A stretch of DNA of 64,000 bases from Gammaproteobacteria bacterium. GTDB taxonomy: Bacteria; Pseudomonadota; Gammaproteobacteria; Steroidobacterales; Rariloculaceae. Below, piece by piece: positions 46,759 to 55,317 of the stretch; positions within the stretch are counted from its first letter, which is position 1, and each line of letters opens with the position of its first letter. The notes under the pieces were generated by a model. The model saw only the letters and a list, made by a program, of their open reading frames with translations. It was not told where the DNA came from and made no database searches. Both the position numbers and the translations under genes were made by a program. The DNA is taken from positions 40,833 through 104,832 of the forward strand of contig PKRJ01000005.1 of the NCBI GenBank assembly GCA_017577365.1. Reading direction: 5' to 3'.

Positions 46759-47769
46759 CTACAGGAGCTCCGCGATCTGCACGGCGTTCAGCGCGGCGCC
46801 CTTGAGGAGCTGATCGCCGGCGACGAACATCGAGATCGATCGTCCGCTCGGATCGCTCAGGTCCTTGCGGATGCGGCCGACGAGGATCTCGTCGCGGCCC
46901 GAGGCGTCGACCGGCATCGGGAAATAATTTCGCTCGACGTCGTCGACGAGCGCGACGCCGGGCGCGTTGCTCAGGCGCTCGCGAACCTCCTCGGGCGTGA
47001 TCGGCCGCTCGCACTCGAACGTGATCGACACGCAGTGCGCACGCAGCACCGGCACGCGGATGCACGTGGCGCTGACTCGGATGTTCGGGTCGTTGAAGAT
47101 TTTCTTCGTCTCCTGAATGACCTTCGTCTCTTCCTCGTTGTAGCCGGTAGCGGGATCGATCTTCGTGTTGTGGCTGAAGACGTTGAACGCGTACGGATGC
47201 GGCAGCACCTTCGGCTCGTACGGCTGGCCCGCGAGATAGGCGCGCGTGCTCTCGCGCAGCTCCTCCATCGCCGCCGCGCCCGCGCCCGACGCGGACTGGT
47301 ACGTCGACAGGATCAGCCTGCGGACCGGGTTCTCGCGATGGATCGGCCACAGCGGCGTGATCGAGATGATCGCCGCGCAGTTCGGGTTCGCGATGATCCC
47401 CCGATGCGAGCGGATCGCGTCCGCGTTGATCTCGGGCACGACGAGCGGCACCGTGGGGTCCATGCGAAACGCGGACGAGTTGTCGACGACGACCGCGCCG
47501 CGCTCGACGGCGATGGGCGCGAACTTGCGCGACGTGGAACCGCCCGCGGAGAACAGCGCGAGGTTCACGTCGTCGAAGCTTCGCTCCGTCAGCTCCTCGA
47601 CGGTCAACGTCTCGCCGCGGAACGTCATCGTCTTGCCGGCCGAGCGCGCCGACGCGAACAGCCTGAGCTTCGACAGCGGGAACTTGCGTTGCTCGAGACA
47701 ATGGACGATCTCGACGCCGACGGCGCCGGTCGCGCCGACGACCGCGACGACGGGTTCACGGGCATTCAT
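46759..47769 (-). CDS. asd: Aspartate-semialdehyde dehydrogenase
   Basis: The 336-residue enzyme reduces aspartyl phosphate to the semialdehyde with NADPH, the branch point for lysine/diaminopimelate, threonine and methionine. It has the NADP loop VVGATGAVGVE, RSAGKTMTF, FSAGGSTSR, DNSSAFRMDP, catalytic Cys 131 in IIANPNCAAII, and TYQSASGAGAAAMEEL. Length and motifs fit the class seen in Gram-positive bacteria and many environmental Proteobacteria. A promoter, a short reading frame and an intrinsic terminator precede it (47817-47987), suggesting attenuation control. Confidence 0.95.
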   Translation of the reverse strand: MNAREPVVAVVGATGAVGVEIVHCLEQRKFPLSKLRLFASARSAGKTMTFRGETLTVEELTERSFDDVNLALFSAGGSTSRKFAPIAVERGAVVVDNSSAFRMDPTVPLVVPEINADAIRSHRGIIANPNCAAIISITPLWPIHRENPVRRLILSTYQSASGAGAAAMEELRESTRAYLAGQPYEPKVLPHPYAFNVFSHNTKIDPATGYNEEETKVIQETKKIFNDPNIRVSATCIRVPVLRAHCVSITFECERPITPEEVRERLSNAPGVALVDDVERNYFPMPVDASGRDEILVGRIRKDLSDPSGRSISMFVAGDQLLKGAALNAVQIAELL

Positions 47770-47816
47770 CGGTCATTCACTCCACTCGATGCCTGGCGGA
47801 AGAGCGCAGGCGCCAA

Positions 47817-47852
47817 AACGAAAAAGGCCCCGCCGGATACCGACGGGGCCTT
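47817..47852 (-). terminator. Strong intrinsic terminator ahead of asd
   Basis: A 13-bp stem with one mismatch pairs 47824-47836 with 47840-47852 around a three-base loop. On the minus strand it is followed by TTTTTCGTTTT. It lies 48 bases before the asd start and 146 bases after the Zn-peptidase stop, so it either ends that operon or serves as an asd attenuator. Confidence 0.85.
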
Positions 47853-47875
47853 GGAATCTCGCATGCTGCTGCCGT

Positions 47876-47950
47876 TCAGCGCGCACGCGCCTCCGCCGCC
47901 CCGCGGCAGGGCGTTTTGGCGATCGTGTATTTCGTGCCGGAACGGAACAT
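47876..47950 (-). other. Possible 24-codon leader ORF or small RNA upstream of asd
   Basis: A promoter-like pair (TTTACC and TAATGT, 17-base spacing, 47959-47987 on the minus strand) is followed within about two bases by an ATG opening a 24-residue frame, MFRSGTKYTIAKTPCRGAAE then ARAR. The terminator at 47817 comes 24 bases after the stop. There is no ribosome-binding site, so translation would have to be leaderless. It contains three Thr and two Lys codons, which is weak support for amino-acid attenuation. Confidence 0.35.
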
Positions 47951-47997
47951 CGGGCGGCACATTACCGCAGGTTCGGCGCGCGGTAAAGAGACGGCAT

Positions 47998-48687
47998 TCA
48001 CGGTCGGCGCAAGATCGACCACCACCTCCCGACGTGCAGCAGGCTTTGCAGGGCCGCCGCGACGTAGGTCAGGGCGGCGGCCGTGAGCAGCCGCCGTGCC
48101 CTCGGCCGGTCCTCGTCGCGCAGGAGACCGTGCCGCTCGAGGAGCGGCAACGCGCGGCCGAAGCTCGCGTCGAGCTCGGTCGGGAGCGTCAGCAGGTGGA
48201 CGAGCACCGCGGACGCGAGCGTGAGCAACCCGCCGGCGAAGGCGAGGAGCCCTATGGCGGGTTTGCGGAGCAGTCCGATGCCGAACGGCGCGAACATCAT
48301 CATGCCGGCGCCGATCCGCTCGATCGGCTGGATCCAGCGCACGAGCCGCGTCCGCCACGCGAGCGGCGCGAAACCGGACGCGTCCTGGAGCGCATGGCCG
48401 ACCTCGTGCGCCGCGATCGTCACCGCGGTCAGCGAGCGGCCTTCGAAATTCGCGCGGCTGAGCCGCACGACCTTCTCGATCGGGTCGTAATGATCGCCGC
48501 GGTCGGTGATCTCGGTGCGGACGTGCCGCAGGGCCGCCGCGTCGAGCAGCGCCCGCGCGACCTCGCCGCCCGTGCGAGGGTAGCGGTTCCCCGGCACGCT
48601 GTAGCGCTTCATGACCGACTGGACCCACAGCGACGGCCCGGCGATCACGAGCAATCCGAGCACGATGAGGAGGAGAAGCAGATGCAT
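47998..48687 (-). CDS. Membrane-bound zinc metallopeptidase (Zn_peptidase_2, YugP-like)
   Basis: The 229-residue protein has an N-terminal helix (LLLLIVLGLLVIAGPSLWV), the zinc motif HEVGH at 94-98 in ITIAAHEVGHALQD-like context (TIAAHEVGHALQDASGF), and further helices near 125-170 and 205-220. The family is of unknown substrate and resembles HtpX-type proteases. Its start is 2 bases after the stop of the MscS-type gene, with GGAG inside that gene, so they form one operon. Confidence 0.85.
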   Translation of the reverse strand: MHLLLLLIVLGLLVIAGPSLWVQSVMKRYSVPGNRYPRTGGEVARALLDAAALRHVRTEITDRGDHYDPIEKVVRLSRANFEGRSLTAVTIAAHEVGHALQDASGFAPLAWRTRLVRWIQPIERIGAGMMMFAPFGIGLLRKPAIGLLAFAGGLLTLASAVLVHLLTLPTELDASFGRALPLLERHGLLRDEDRPRARRLLTAAALTYVAAALQSLLHVGRWWSILRRP

Positions 48688-48689
48688 CG

Positions 48690-50972
48690 TCAGCTCCGCA
48701 CCGCCGCCTCGCTTTCCGGCGCCGCGCCCGTCGCCGTTTCCCGCCGCTCCTCGAGCGTCATGATCCGAAGCGGCGGCGCGTGCCGGCGCTTGTCCTCGCC
48801 GAGATAGACCGTGACGTGCGGCATCGCGATCTCGATGCCGCGCTCGTCGAAGACGTGCTTGACGATCTCGTTGTACGCGCGGCCGACCTCCCACTGCTTG
48901 CCCGGCAGCGTCTTGATGCGTCCTCGAACGACGACCGACGAGCTCGCGAACTCGACGACGCCTTGCATCTCGAACTCGCCGAGAATGCTCGCGGCGTGCG
49001 GCGTTTGCTTCAGCCGCTCGAAGGCCTCGAGCATGGCCTCTTTCACTTCCGGCACGTTCTCGCGGTACGGGACGCTGATCGCCGCGAGGTGATAGCTGAA
49101 ATGCTTCGTGAGGTTCGACACGCTGTCGACCGACGAGAACGGGATCATGTGATACGTGCCGTCGAGGCTGCGCAGCGAGACCGAGCGGATCGTCAGACGC
49201 TCGACGACGCCCGAGATCCCGCCGAGCTGCACGATATCGCCTTCGTTCAGCAGATTCTCGAACTGGATGAACAGGCCGTTGATCACGTCCTGCACGAGCT
49301 TCTGCGCGCCGAAACCGATCGCGAGGCCGACGACGCCGGCGCCGGCGATCAACGGTCCGATGTTCACGCCGAGCTGCGCGAGCACGAGCATGACCACGAT
49401 CACGCCCAGCACGACCGTGAACGCGTTGCGCAGCAGGTTGAGCAGCGTGCGCTCGCGGGCGCTCACGAATCGGCCGAGGTTCGGATTCAGGCGGTACTCG
49501 ATCCACGACTGCACGACGAGGTAGACGACGCCGGCGATGAGCAGGACGAGGGCCGCCGAGACCAGCGATGCGATGACGCGCTGCCCGGAGCCGCTGCGCA
49601 GCCACGCCGAGACGTCGGCGATACGCCAGACGTCGATCAACGTCACGGCGACGGCGGTCGAGACGACGAAGCGCACGACGCGAAGGACGGCCGGCACGAA
49701 CGCGTTGAGCCGGGACTCGAGGAGCGGCAGCCGTTCCTTGACGTCGTCCGGCAGCCGCATGCCGCCCGACGCGGCGCGGGTGATGAACGTCGCGAGCAAG
49801 AGGCCCAGCAGAATCGCGACGACCGACTTCCATGTCGCCGACAGCAGGAACGGCAACGCCGTGTCGGGATCGGTGAGCCACGCAACGAACACGGCGAGCA
49901 GATACACGATCGCGACGACGTGCCAGACGCGTCCCACGAACGCGAGGAGCCGCGACAGCGGATCCGTGCGGCCGGCGTCCGCGCGGCGCGTCAGACGCGC
50001 ACTGACGGATGCGCGGTTCTGCAGCACGATCGTCACGCTGATCACGAGCGCGGTCAGCATCACCACGATGCGCGCGGCGTCGGCGACGTCGACGGAGACG
50101 CCGAGCGCGAGGAGCGGCGCGACGAACAGGAACGTATAGCCGATCAGGCTGATCAGCCGGCTCGTCCAAAAGTACCAGTAGGCTCCGGACGTGTCGTCGA
50201 GCGGCAGCGGCCGAAGCGTCGTCCAACGCGGCGAGAGCACGGCACGCGTGCCGACCTTCAGGAGCTCGATCATCAGGAACGCGTTCAGAAACAGGCTCTG
50301 CTCGAATCCGACGCGTCCCGACCGCGCGAGCTGGGCCGAGAGCAGCCAGCCGGCGAACCACGCCGCGACGACGGTCGTGCCGTCGAGCAGGACCGCGCCG
50401 CCGATCGACTTCGCGCGCGTGACGAGGTCGCCGACCGCGGCCGCATCCGCCAGGCGGCGCTGCAAGCGGCGAAACCCGAGCTGCGCGACGATGAGCACCG
50501 CGAAGGTCGCCGCGACGATCGCGGCGACGTCGAGGGCCACGGTGCGGAGCGCGTCGAGGTCGAGCTCCAACGTGCCGTTCGTGACATCCGCGACGCGATC
50601 GACGAGGGCGGAGAGCGTCGCGAACGTCTCGGCCGTGTTCTCCGCGATGCCGCGCGTGTACTCCGCGAGCCTGCCGGCGAGGGTTTGCTCGGGCGAGAAC
50701 GTCTCGGGCGCCGCTTCCGGTGTCGCTTGGCGCAAACGTTCGATCAACCGAGCGCGGGCTTCGTCGTCCTCGAGTATGCGAACGAGCGTTTCGATCTCGT
50801 CGCTGCTTTCGGGCGGGGGCGCGTCGGGCGGTTGGGCGTGCGCGCTGCGTGCGACGGCGGCAGCGGCGAGGGCCGCGACGACGAGCAACCGCGAAAGTCC
50901 GCGTGCGCGCCGCGCCGCGGCTTGCGGTGCCCGAAGGACGTCGGCGACGAAACGGGATAACGCGCTCGGCAT
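48690..50972 (-). CDS. Large MscS-family mechanosensitive channel
   Basis: The 760-residue protein has a signal peptide or first helix (LLVVAALAAAAVARSAHAQ), a periplasmic segment, about eleven membrane helices, and the MscS pore signature GLAIGFGAQKLVQDVINGLF. The beta domain follows (NEGDIVQLGGISGVVERLTI; SLDGTYHMIPFSSVDSVSN), and then the C-terminal cage. Length and helix number resemble YbiO/YjeP-like channels that protect against osmotic downshift. ATG 50972 is chosen because AAGGAG lies 6 bases upstream. It is cotranscribed with a Zn peptidase. Confidence 0.9.
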   Translation of the reverse strand: MPSALSRFVADVLRAPQAAARRARGLSRLLVVAALAAAAVARSAHAQPPDAPPPESSDEIETLVRILEDDEARARLIERLRQATPEAAPETFSPEQTLAGRLAEYTRGIAENTAETFATLSALVDRVADVTNGTLELDLDALRTVALDVAAIVAATFAVLIVAQLGFRRLQRRLADAAAVGDLVTRAKSIGGAVLLDGTTVVAAWFAGWLLSAQLARSGRVGFEQSLFLNAFLMIELLKVGTRAVLSPRWTTLRPLPLDDTSGAYWYFWTSRLISLIGYTFLFVAPLLALGVSVDVADAARIVVMLTALVISVTIVLQNRASVSARLTRRADAGRTDPLSRLLAFVGRVWHVVAIVYLLAVFVAWLTDPDTALPFLLSATWKSVVAILLGLLLATFITRAASGGMRLPDDVKERLPLLESRLNAFVPAVLRVVRFVVSTAVAVTLIDVWRIADVSAWLRSGSGQRVIASLVSAALVLLIAGVVYLVVQSWIEYRLNPNLGRFVSARERTLLNLLRNAFTVVLGVIVVMLVLAQLGVNIGPLIAGAGVVGLAIGFGAQKLVQDVINGLFIQFENLLNEGDIVQLGGISGVVERLTIRSVSLRSLDGTYHMIPFSSVDSVSNLTKHFSYHLAAISVPYRENVPEVKEAMLEAFERLKQTPHAASILGEFEMQGVVEFASSSVVVRGRIKTLPGKQWEVGRAYNEIVKHVFDERGIEIAMPHVTVYLGEDKRRHAPPLRIMTLEERRETATGAAPESEAAVRS

Positions 50973-51136
50973 CGGCGGCTCCTTCGTTGATTCCGGATCG
51001 GGCATCCTCCCGGCGCGGGAGGTGCTGCGTTCTGCCGGCTTTCGGCGCAACGCCCAGTATAGTCGGTGCGCCTACGGAGGTGTCCGGGAGGCTTGCGGGC
51101 GCGACCGAGTGCTGGCTCGAGCGTTAAGATGCACCG

Positions 51137-52069
51137 GTGATCGACCCGGTCCGTATGCTTCGCGCCTTCGCCGCGCTCGGTGCGCTGTGGCTCGTTTGCG
51201 CGTCTACGGTTGCCGTCGGCCAAGAGAATCCACCGCCTGCCGAGCACGCGAGAGACGACGCGCGCTCGGAGCCGTGGCGGTTCAGCAGCACGTCGGAGGA
51301 ATTCGTCGTCGCCAACGCGCAGTTCGTGCTGACGCACGAGCTCGCGCATCTCGTGATCGACGAGAAACGCGTGCCGATTCTCGGCCCCGAGGAGAGCGCG
51401 GCCGACTATATCGCCGCGATGATGCTGATCCGCCCGCGCGCGACGCCGCCCGAGGGCCCGGAGGCTCTGTTGCGCGTTGCCGTGAATACCGCGGACGGCT
51501 TCGCGATCGAATGGCAGCGCCGCGAGCGGCTCGGGCGCGGCGTGCCGTACTGGGACACGCACTCGCTGACCGTGCAGCGCTTCTCGACGCTCGCGTGCCT
51601 GCTCTACGGCAGCGGTCCGGAGCGTTTCGCCGGCCTGCTCGAGCGCGTCGACATGCCGCAGGCGCGGGCGCGCATCTGTGTCGACGAATACGCGCGTGCC
51701 GCGTATGCGATCGACTGGCTGTTCGACAACTACGCGAGGCGCGAAGGGGAGCCCCCGGGCGCGCCGCTCGAGACGCGCTTCGAGGCGCCGCCGACGTTGA
51801 CGAGCCGGCGCATGTTGGACGCGATCCGAAAGCAAGGCTTCGTCGAGCGCACGATCGCGTTCTTCAACGAGACGGTCGCGCTCGAGAAGCCCGCGACCTT
51901 CGTCATGCGAAGCTGCAAGCAGCCGCAGGCCATGTGGGTGCCGGCCACCCGCGAGCTCGTGTTCTGCTACGAGCTGCTCGATGCCTATGCCGCGATGAGC
52001 CTCGAGCGGCGCGCCGAGCCCGGCGGCCCGCGGCTCACGTCGCCGCCGGACGCGTCAAGCGGCGATTAG
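51137..52069 (+). CDS. DUF4344 putative metallopeptidase, exported
   Basis: The 310-residue protein has a signal peptide (ALGALWLVCASTVAVGQ) and a zinc motif HELAH at residues 67-71 followed by the acidic ligand region GPEESAADYIAAMMLI. The C-terminal half carries the family's closing block FFNETVALEKPATFVMRSCK and WVPATRELVFCYELL. DUF4344 proteins are gluzincin-like and uncharacterised. It starts 164 bases from the divergent MscS gene and overlaps the convergent aminotransferase gene by 15 bases at the 3' end. Confidence 0.85.
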   Translation: MIDPVRMLRAFAALGALWLVCASTVAVGQENPPPAEHARDDARSEPWRFSSTSEEFVVANAQFVLTHELAHLVIDEKRVPILGPEESAADYIAAMMLIRPRATPPEGPEALLRVAVNTADGFAIEWQRRERLGRGVPYWDTHSLTVQRFSTLACLLYGSGPERFAGLLERVDMPQARARICVDEYARAAYAIDWLFDNYARREGEPPGAPLETRFEAPPTLTSRRMLDAIRKQGFVERTIAFFNETVALEKPATFVMRSCKQPQAMWVPATRELVFCYELLDAYAAMSLERRAEPGGPRLTSPPDASSGD

Positions 52070-53236
52070 CTGGCGCAGCGCATCGACGGCCGTCTCGAGC
52101 TCCGCCTCCGTGTTGTAGCAGTGGGGCGAGAACCGGAGCGATGCGTCGACGCCTTTCGCGTCGTAGTCGAGCACGGCCGAAGGCCGCGTCTGCGCGGTCG
52201 TATTGATGCCGCGCTCGCGCAGCGCCCGCATCAGCGCGCGCGGATCGTGCCCCGCGACCGCGATCGAGACGATGCCGCAGAGCTCGGGACCGCGATCGAG
52301 CACGCGCACCCCGGGAAGCTCGCGCAGCATGTCACGCAGCCGTGCGGCGAGATGCTTGATGCGCTGCTCGATCGCCGCGAGGCCGAGCGCTTGCGCGTAG
52401 CGCGCGGCCTCGGCCATGCCGAGCACGACCGGCCATGCGGTCTCGAACGTCTCGAATCGTTTCGCGTCCGCGGCGAGCCGGTACCGCTTCTCCGCCGTCC
52501 ATTCGGCGCCCCGCATGTCGATCGCGAGCGGCGCGAGGCCGAGCTCGAGCGCGCGATCCGAAACATAGAGAAAGCCGGCGCCGCGCGGGCCGCGGAGAAA
52601 TTTTCGCGACGTCGCGGAAAGAAAGTCGCAGCCGATCGCGTCGACGTCGATCGGCATCTGACCGACGGATTGACACGCGTCGACGACGTAGAGCACGTCG
52701 CGCTCGCGGCACAGTCGCCCGATGGAGGCGACGTCCTGCACGAGCCCGCTGTTCGTCGGGATATGCGTCACGCACACGGCCTTGAACGTCTCGCGGCGCA
52801 GCATCGCTTCGACCGCGTCGACGTCGACGCCGCCTCCGGTCGCGTCCGGCGCGCGCACCACGCGCACGCCGAGCCGCCGCTCGAACGACAGAAACAGGAG
52901 CTGATTCGAGACGTAGTCGTTGCGCGTCGTCAAGATCGCGTCGCCGTGCTCGAACGGTATCGAGGTCAGCGCCTGCGCGAACGAAGCCGTCGCGCTCTCC
53001 GTGAACGCGATATTGCGTGCGCGCGTGCCGACGAGGGTCGCGATGGCGTCGTACGCCGCGTCGATCTCGGCACGGCGGGCGTCCTCGGCCTCGTATCCGC
53101 CGATGCGCGTCTCGAGCGCGAAATGCTCGTGCACCGCGCGGATCACGGGCTCGGGCATCAGCGCGGCGCCCGCGTTGTTCAAGTGCACGCGCTCGGCGCA
53201 CGAAGGGGTATCGGCTCTCAGCTTCTCGATATCCAT
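52055..53236 (-). CDS. Class V aminotransferase (isopenicillin-N-epimerase/desulfurase-like)
   Basis: The 393-residue PLP enzyme has HLNNAGAALMPEPV at the start, the PLP Asp in LYVVDACQSVGQ, and the Schiff-base Lys 212 in SATSRKFLRGPRGAGFL. The Cys loop of true desulfurases is not evident; the C-terminal SLRFSPHCYNTEAEL resembles ergothioneine- or kynureninase-like members of the class V group. The reaction is therefore unassigned. GGAG lies upstream of ATG 53236. Its 3' end overlaps the DUF4344 gene. Confidence 0.85.
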   Translation of the reverse strand: MDIEKLRADTPSCAERVHLNNAGAALMPEPVIRAVHEHFALETRIGGYEAEDARRAEIDAAYDAIATLVGTRARNIAFTESATASFAQALTSIPFEHGDAILTTRNDYVSNQLLFLSFERRLGVRVVRAPDATGGGVDVDAVEAMLRRETFKAVCVTHIPTNSGLVQDVASIGRLCRERDVLYVVDACQSVGQMPIDVDAIGCDFLSATSRKFLRGPRGAGFLYVSDRALELGLAPLAIDMRGAEWTAEKRYRLAADAKRFETFETAWPVVLGMAEAARYAQALGLAAIEQRIKHLAARLRDMLRELPGVRVLDRGPELCGIVSIAVAGHDPRALMRALRERGINTTAQTRPSAVLDYDAKGVDASLRFSPHCYNTEAELETAVDALRQLIAA

Positions 53237-53322
53237 CGTTCCGTCGACTCCGCCGCAAGAACGCGGCATCGCGCAAGATAACCCGGTGCGGTGCGCGCGT
53301 CAGCGTTCCAAGCCCGAGCGAG

Positions 53323-53337
53323 TGGCATGCGCCTTGC
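53323..53337 (+). promoter_or_regulatory. Sigma-54 promoter of the DUF1269 gene
   Basis: TGGCATG-CGCC-TTGC, followed by A, matches the -24/-12 consensus with one change. The predicted start near 53349 leaves a 27-base leader containing GCAGGAG at 53361-53367 before the GTG at 53376. Confidence 0.75.
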
Positions 53338-53375
53338 AGTTTCGTGCGTCGAGTCGACGCGCAGGAGCCGCAACG

Positions 53376-54173
53376 GTGAACAAATTCGTCGTGGTCGTGT
53401 TTCCGGACGAGGGGAAGGCGGACGAAGGCGTGCGCGCGCTTCAAGCGCTGCACGACGACGGCGAGATCACGCTTTACGGGCTTCGCGTCGCACACAAGTC
53501 CGAAGGCGGCGAGATCGCGCTCGTGGAGAAGGTCGGCATGGGCATGCCCGGGGCCGCGGTCGGCGCATTGGCGGGCGCGCTCGTCGGCCTGCTCGGGGGG
53601 CCGCTCGGCGCGGTGGCGGGGCTCGCGGGCGGCGCGTGGATCGGGACGTGGCGCGACATCACGCAGCTCGGCATCGGCTCGGATTTTCTCGAAGAGGTGT
53701 CGCGCGAGCTCGCGCCCGGCACGACGGCCATCATTGCCGACATCACCGAGGATCGCGTCGCGCCGCTCGACGAGCGTATGGCGGCGCTTCACGGCGTCGT
53801 CCTCAGGGAATGGCAGACCGAGTACGGCGAGATGCGTCTGCTCACCGAAGCGGCCGCGCGCAAGACGGAAATCGAGCACCTCGACGCGGAGCGGCGGAGC
53901 GCCACCGACGCGCAGCGGGCCTTGCTCGACATTCGGCTCGACAGGGCCGCGCGCCGGCTCGACGACGTCGCGCAACGCGCGCGATCCGCGCTCGATTCAC
54001 TCGTCCGCCGTTCGGACTCGAAGCTCCGCACGCTCGAGCAACAGGCCGCGACCGCGCGCGGCCAGGCACGTCGGAGCATCGAGCGGCGCGCCGCGGAAAT
54101 ACGCGAGGATCGAGCACGGCGGGAGCAGCTCTTGAACAGGGCGATCGACATCGCCGCGGCGGCACGCATCTAG
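53376..54173 (+). CDS. DUF1269 protein with glycine zipper and C-terminal coiled coil
   Basis: The 265-residue protein begins KFVVVVFPDEGKADEGVRAL, the DUF1269 start, followed by a glycine-zipper membrane segment (GMGMPGAAVGALAGALVGLL, GGPLGAVAGLAGGAWIG) and TTAIIADITEDRVAPLDERM. The last ~120 residues (about 145-265) are a highly charged coiled coil not present in the minimal family. It may insert in or tether to the membrane under stress. The GTG start has a good ribosome site and sits behind a sigma-54 promoter. A lytic transglycosylase gene follows by 34 bases and may be cotranscribed. Confidence 0.85.
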   Translation: MNKFVVVVFPDEGKADEGVRALQALHDDGEITLYGLRVAHKSEGGEIALVEKVGMGMPGAAVGALAGALVGLLGGPLGAVAGLAGGAWIGTWRDITQLGIGSDFLEEVSRELAPGTTAIIADITEDRVAPLDERMAALHGVVLREWQTEYGEMRLLTEAAARKTEIEHLDAERRSATDAQRALLDIRLDRAARRLDDVAQRARSALDSLVRRSDSKLRTLEQQAATARGQARRSIERRAAEIREDRARREQLLNRAIDIAAAARI

Positions 54174-54207
54174 ACGCGTTCCCGAGCATGGCCGTTTCGC
54201 CATCGCG

Positions 54208-55266
54208 ATGCGCCCGCGGGGGATCGCCTGGACTCGCGTTCCGAACTCGACGACTATTCGCGGCGTCGACCTCGTTCGAGCTCGCGCCGTGCCGCGTTCG
54301 ATCTCGAGAACCGCAAAGCGTCGTGCTTCCCCGCGACGAGCGAAGCCGCGCGGCCGCGCTCGGGCGCGTAAGCGCAATGGGGTGTCCGCGCGGCCGCTCG
54401 GCGGCGTGCTCGCCGTGGGCGGTATCGCGGTGCGCCTCGCGTCGGGTGCATGGCGGCTCTTGCGCCGCGCGCTGCGCGGCGCCGCGCGCCTCTTCCCCGG
54501 GCGCCGTGCGCGCAAGCGCCTATGGAAAGGTTTCATGCGATTGCCGTCGGGGGTGCAGGTCGCAGCCGGGTTGGCCGTCGCCGTCGGCGTCTTCATTCCG
54601 GTCAATTGGCTCTATCAGGTCGTGCGCAAGCCGTCCGAGCTGCTCTTCCCGGTCAGCGACGCGTTCTACAAGACGCCGGCGGAAACGTGGGCGGCGTATT
54701 CACGCTGGTTCGAGCGGCACTCGACCGCGGTGATGACGCCGGAGTTGCTCGCGGCCCTCGCGCAGGTCGAAGGCTCGGGCAATCCGGTCGTGCGCACGTA
54801 TTGGCGCTTCCGGCTCGGCGTCGAGCCCTTCGAGATCTATCGGCCCGCGTCGAGCGCCGTCGGCATGTATCAGATCACGGACGGCACGTTCAGCGAGGCG
54901 CGCCGCTATTGCATTCACGACCACGAGGTCGTCGAGGACGGCCCTTGGCACGACTTCGATTCGTGCTGGTTCAATGCGCTCTACAACCGCCTCGTGCCGT
55001 CGCACGCGATCGAGATGACGTCCGCGTATCTCGACCGGAGCGTCTCCGAGACGTTGGCGCGCGCGGGGATTCGAAACGCGACGCTCGAGCAGAAGCAGAG
55101 GCTCGCTGCGATCATCCACCTCTGCGGACGCGGCGCGGGGTTGCGCTTCGCGCGGCGCGGGCTCGAGCCCGCGCCGGGGCAACGGTGCGGTGATCACGAC
55201 GTTGCGAGTTATCTCCGCAAGGTCGAGCGCATGAAGACGGTCTTCGCGCGTCTCGCCGCCAAGTGA
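54208..55266 (+). CDS. Lytic transglycosylase (SLT family), inner-membrane anchored
   Basis: The 352-residue protein has a very basic N-terminus (residues 20-58), membrane segments near 65-80 and 112-135 (VQVAAGLAVAVGVFIPVNWL), and an SLT-type lysozyme fold: the catalytic Glu 188 in LAALAQVEGSGNP, SSAVGMYQITDGTFSEARRY, then a Cys pair in RYCIHDHE and DSCWFNALY. It should cleave peptidoglycan to 1,6-anhydromuropeptides. The true start may be downstream, as the first 60 residues are low-complexity. It follows the DUF1269 gene. Confidence 0.85.
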   Translation: MRPRGIAWTRVPNSTTIRGVDLVRARAVPRSISRTAKRRASPRRAKPRGRARARKRNGVSARPLGGVLAVGGIAVRLASGAWRLLRRALRGAARLFPGRRARKRLWKGFMRLPSGVQVAAGLAVAVGVFIPVNWLYQVVRKPSELLFPVSDAFYKTPAETWAAYSRWFERHSTAVMTPELLAALAQVEGSGNPVVRTYWRFRLGVEPFEIYRPASSAVGMYQITDGTFSEARRYCIHDHEVVEDGPWHDFDSCWFNALYNRLVPSHAIEMTSAYLDRSVSETLARAGIRNATLEQKQRLAAIIHLCGRGAGLRFARRGLEPAPGQRCGDHDVASYLRKVERMKTVFARLAAK

Positions 55267-55317
55267 TCGGAGGGAAGTCGCAGGCTCGCGCGTCGAGCGC
55301 CGAGCCCGCGCGCGAGG

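Noticed and set aside
47817..47997. Lysine riboswitch upstream of asd
   Set aside because: The 180-base region has a promoter, short frame and terminator but none of the conserved lysine-aptamer blocks, and is too short for the five-helix aptamer plus platform.
48780..50960. 726-codon plus-strand frame opposite the MscS-type channel
   Set aside because: It is a shadow of the channel gene; composition is charged and repetitive with no recognisable fold.
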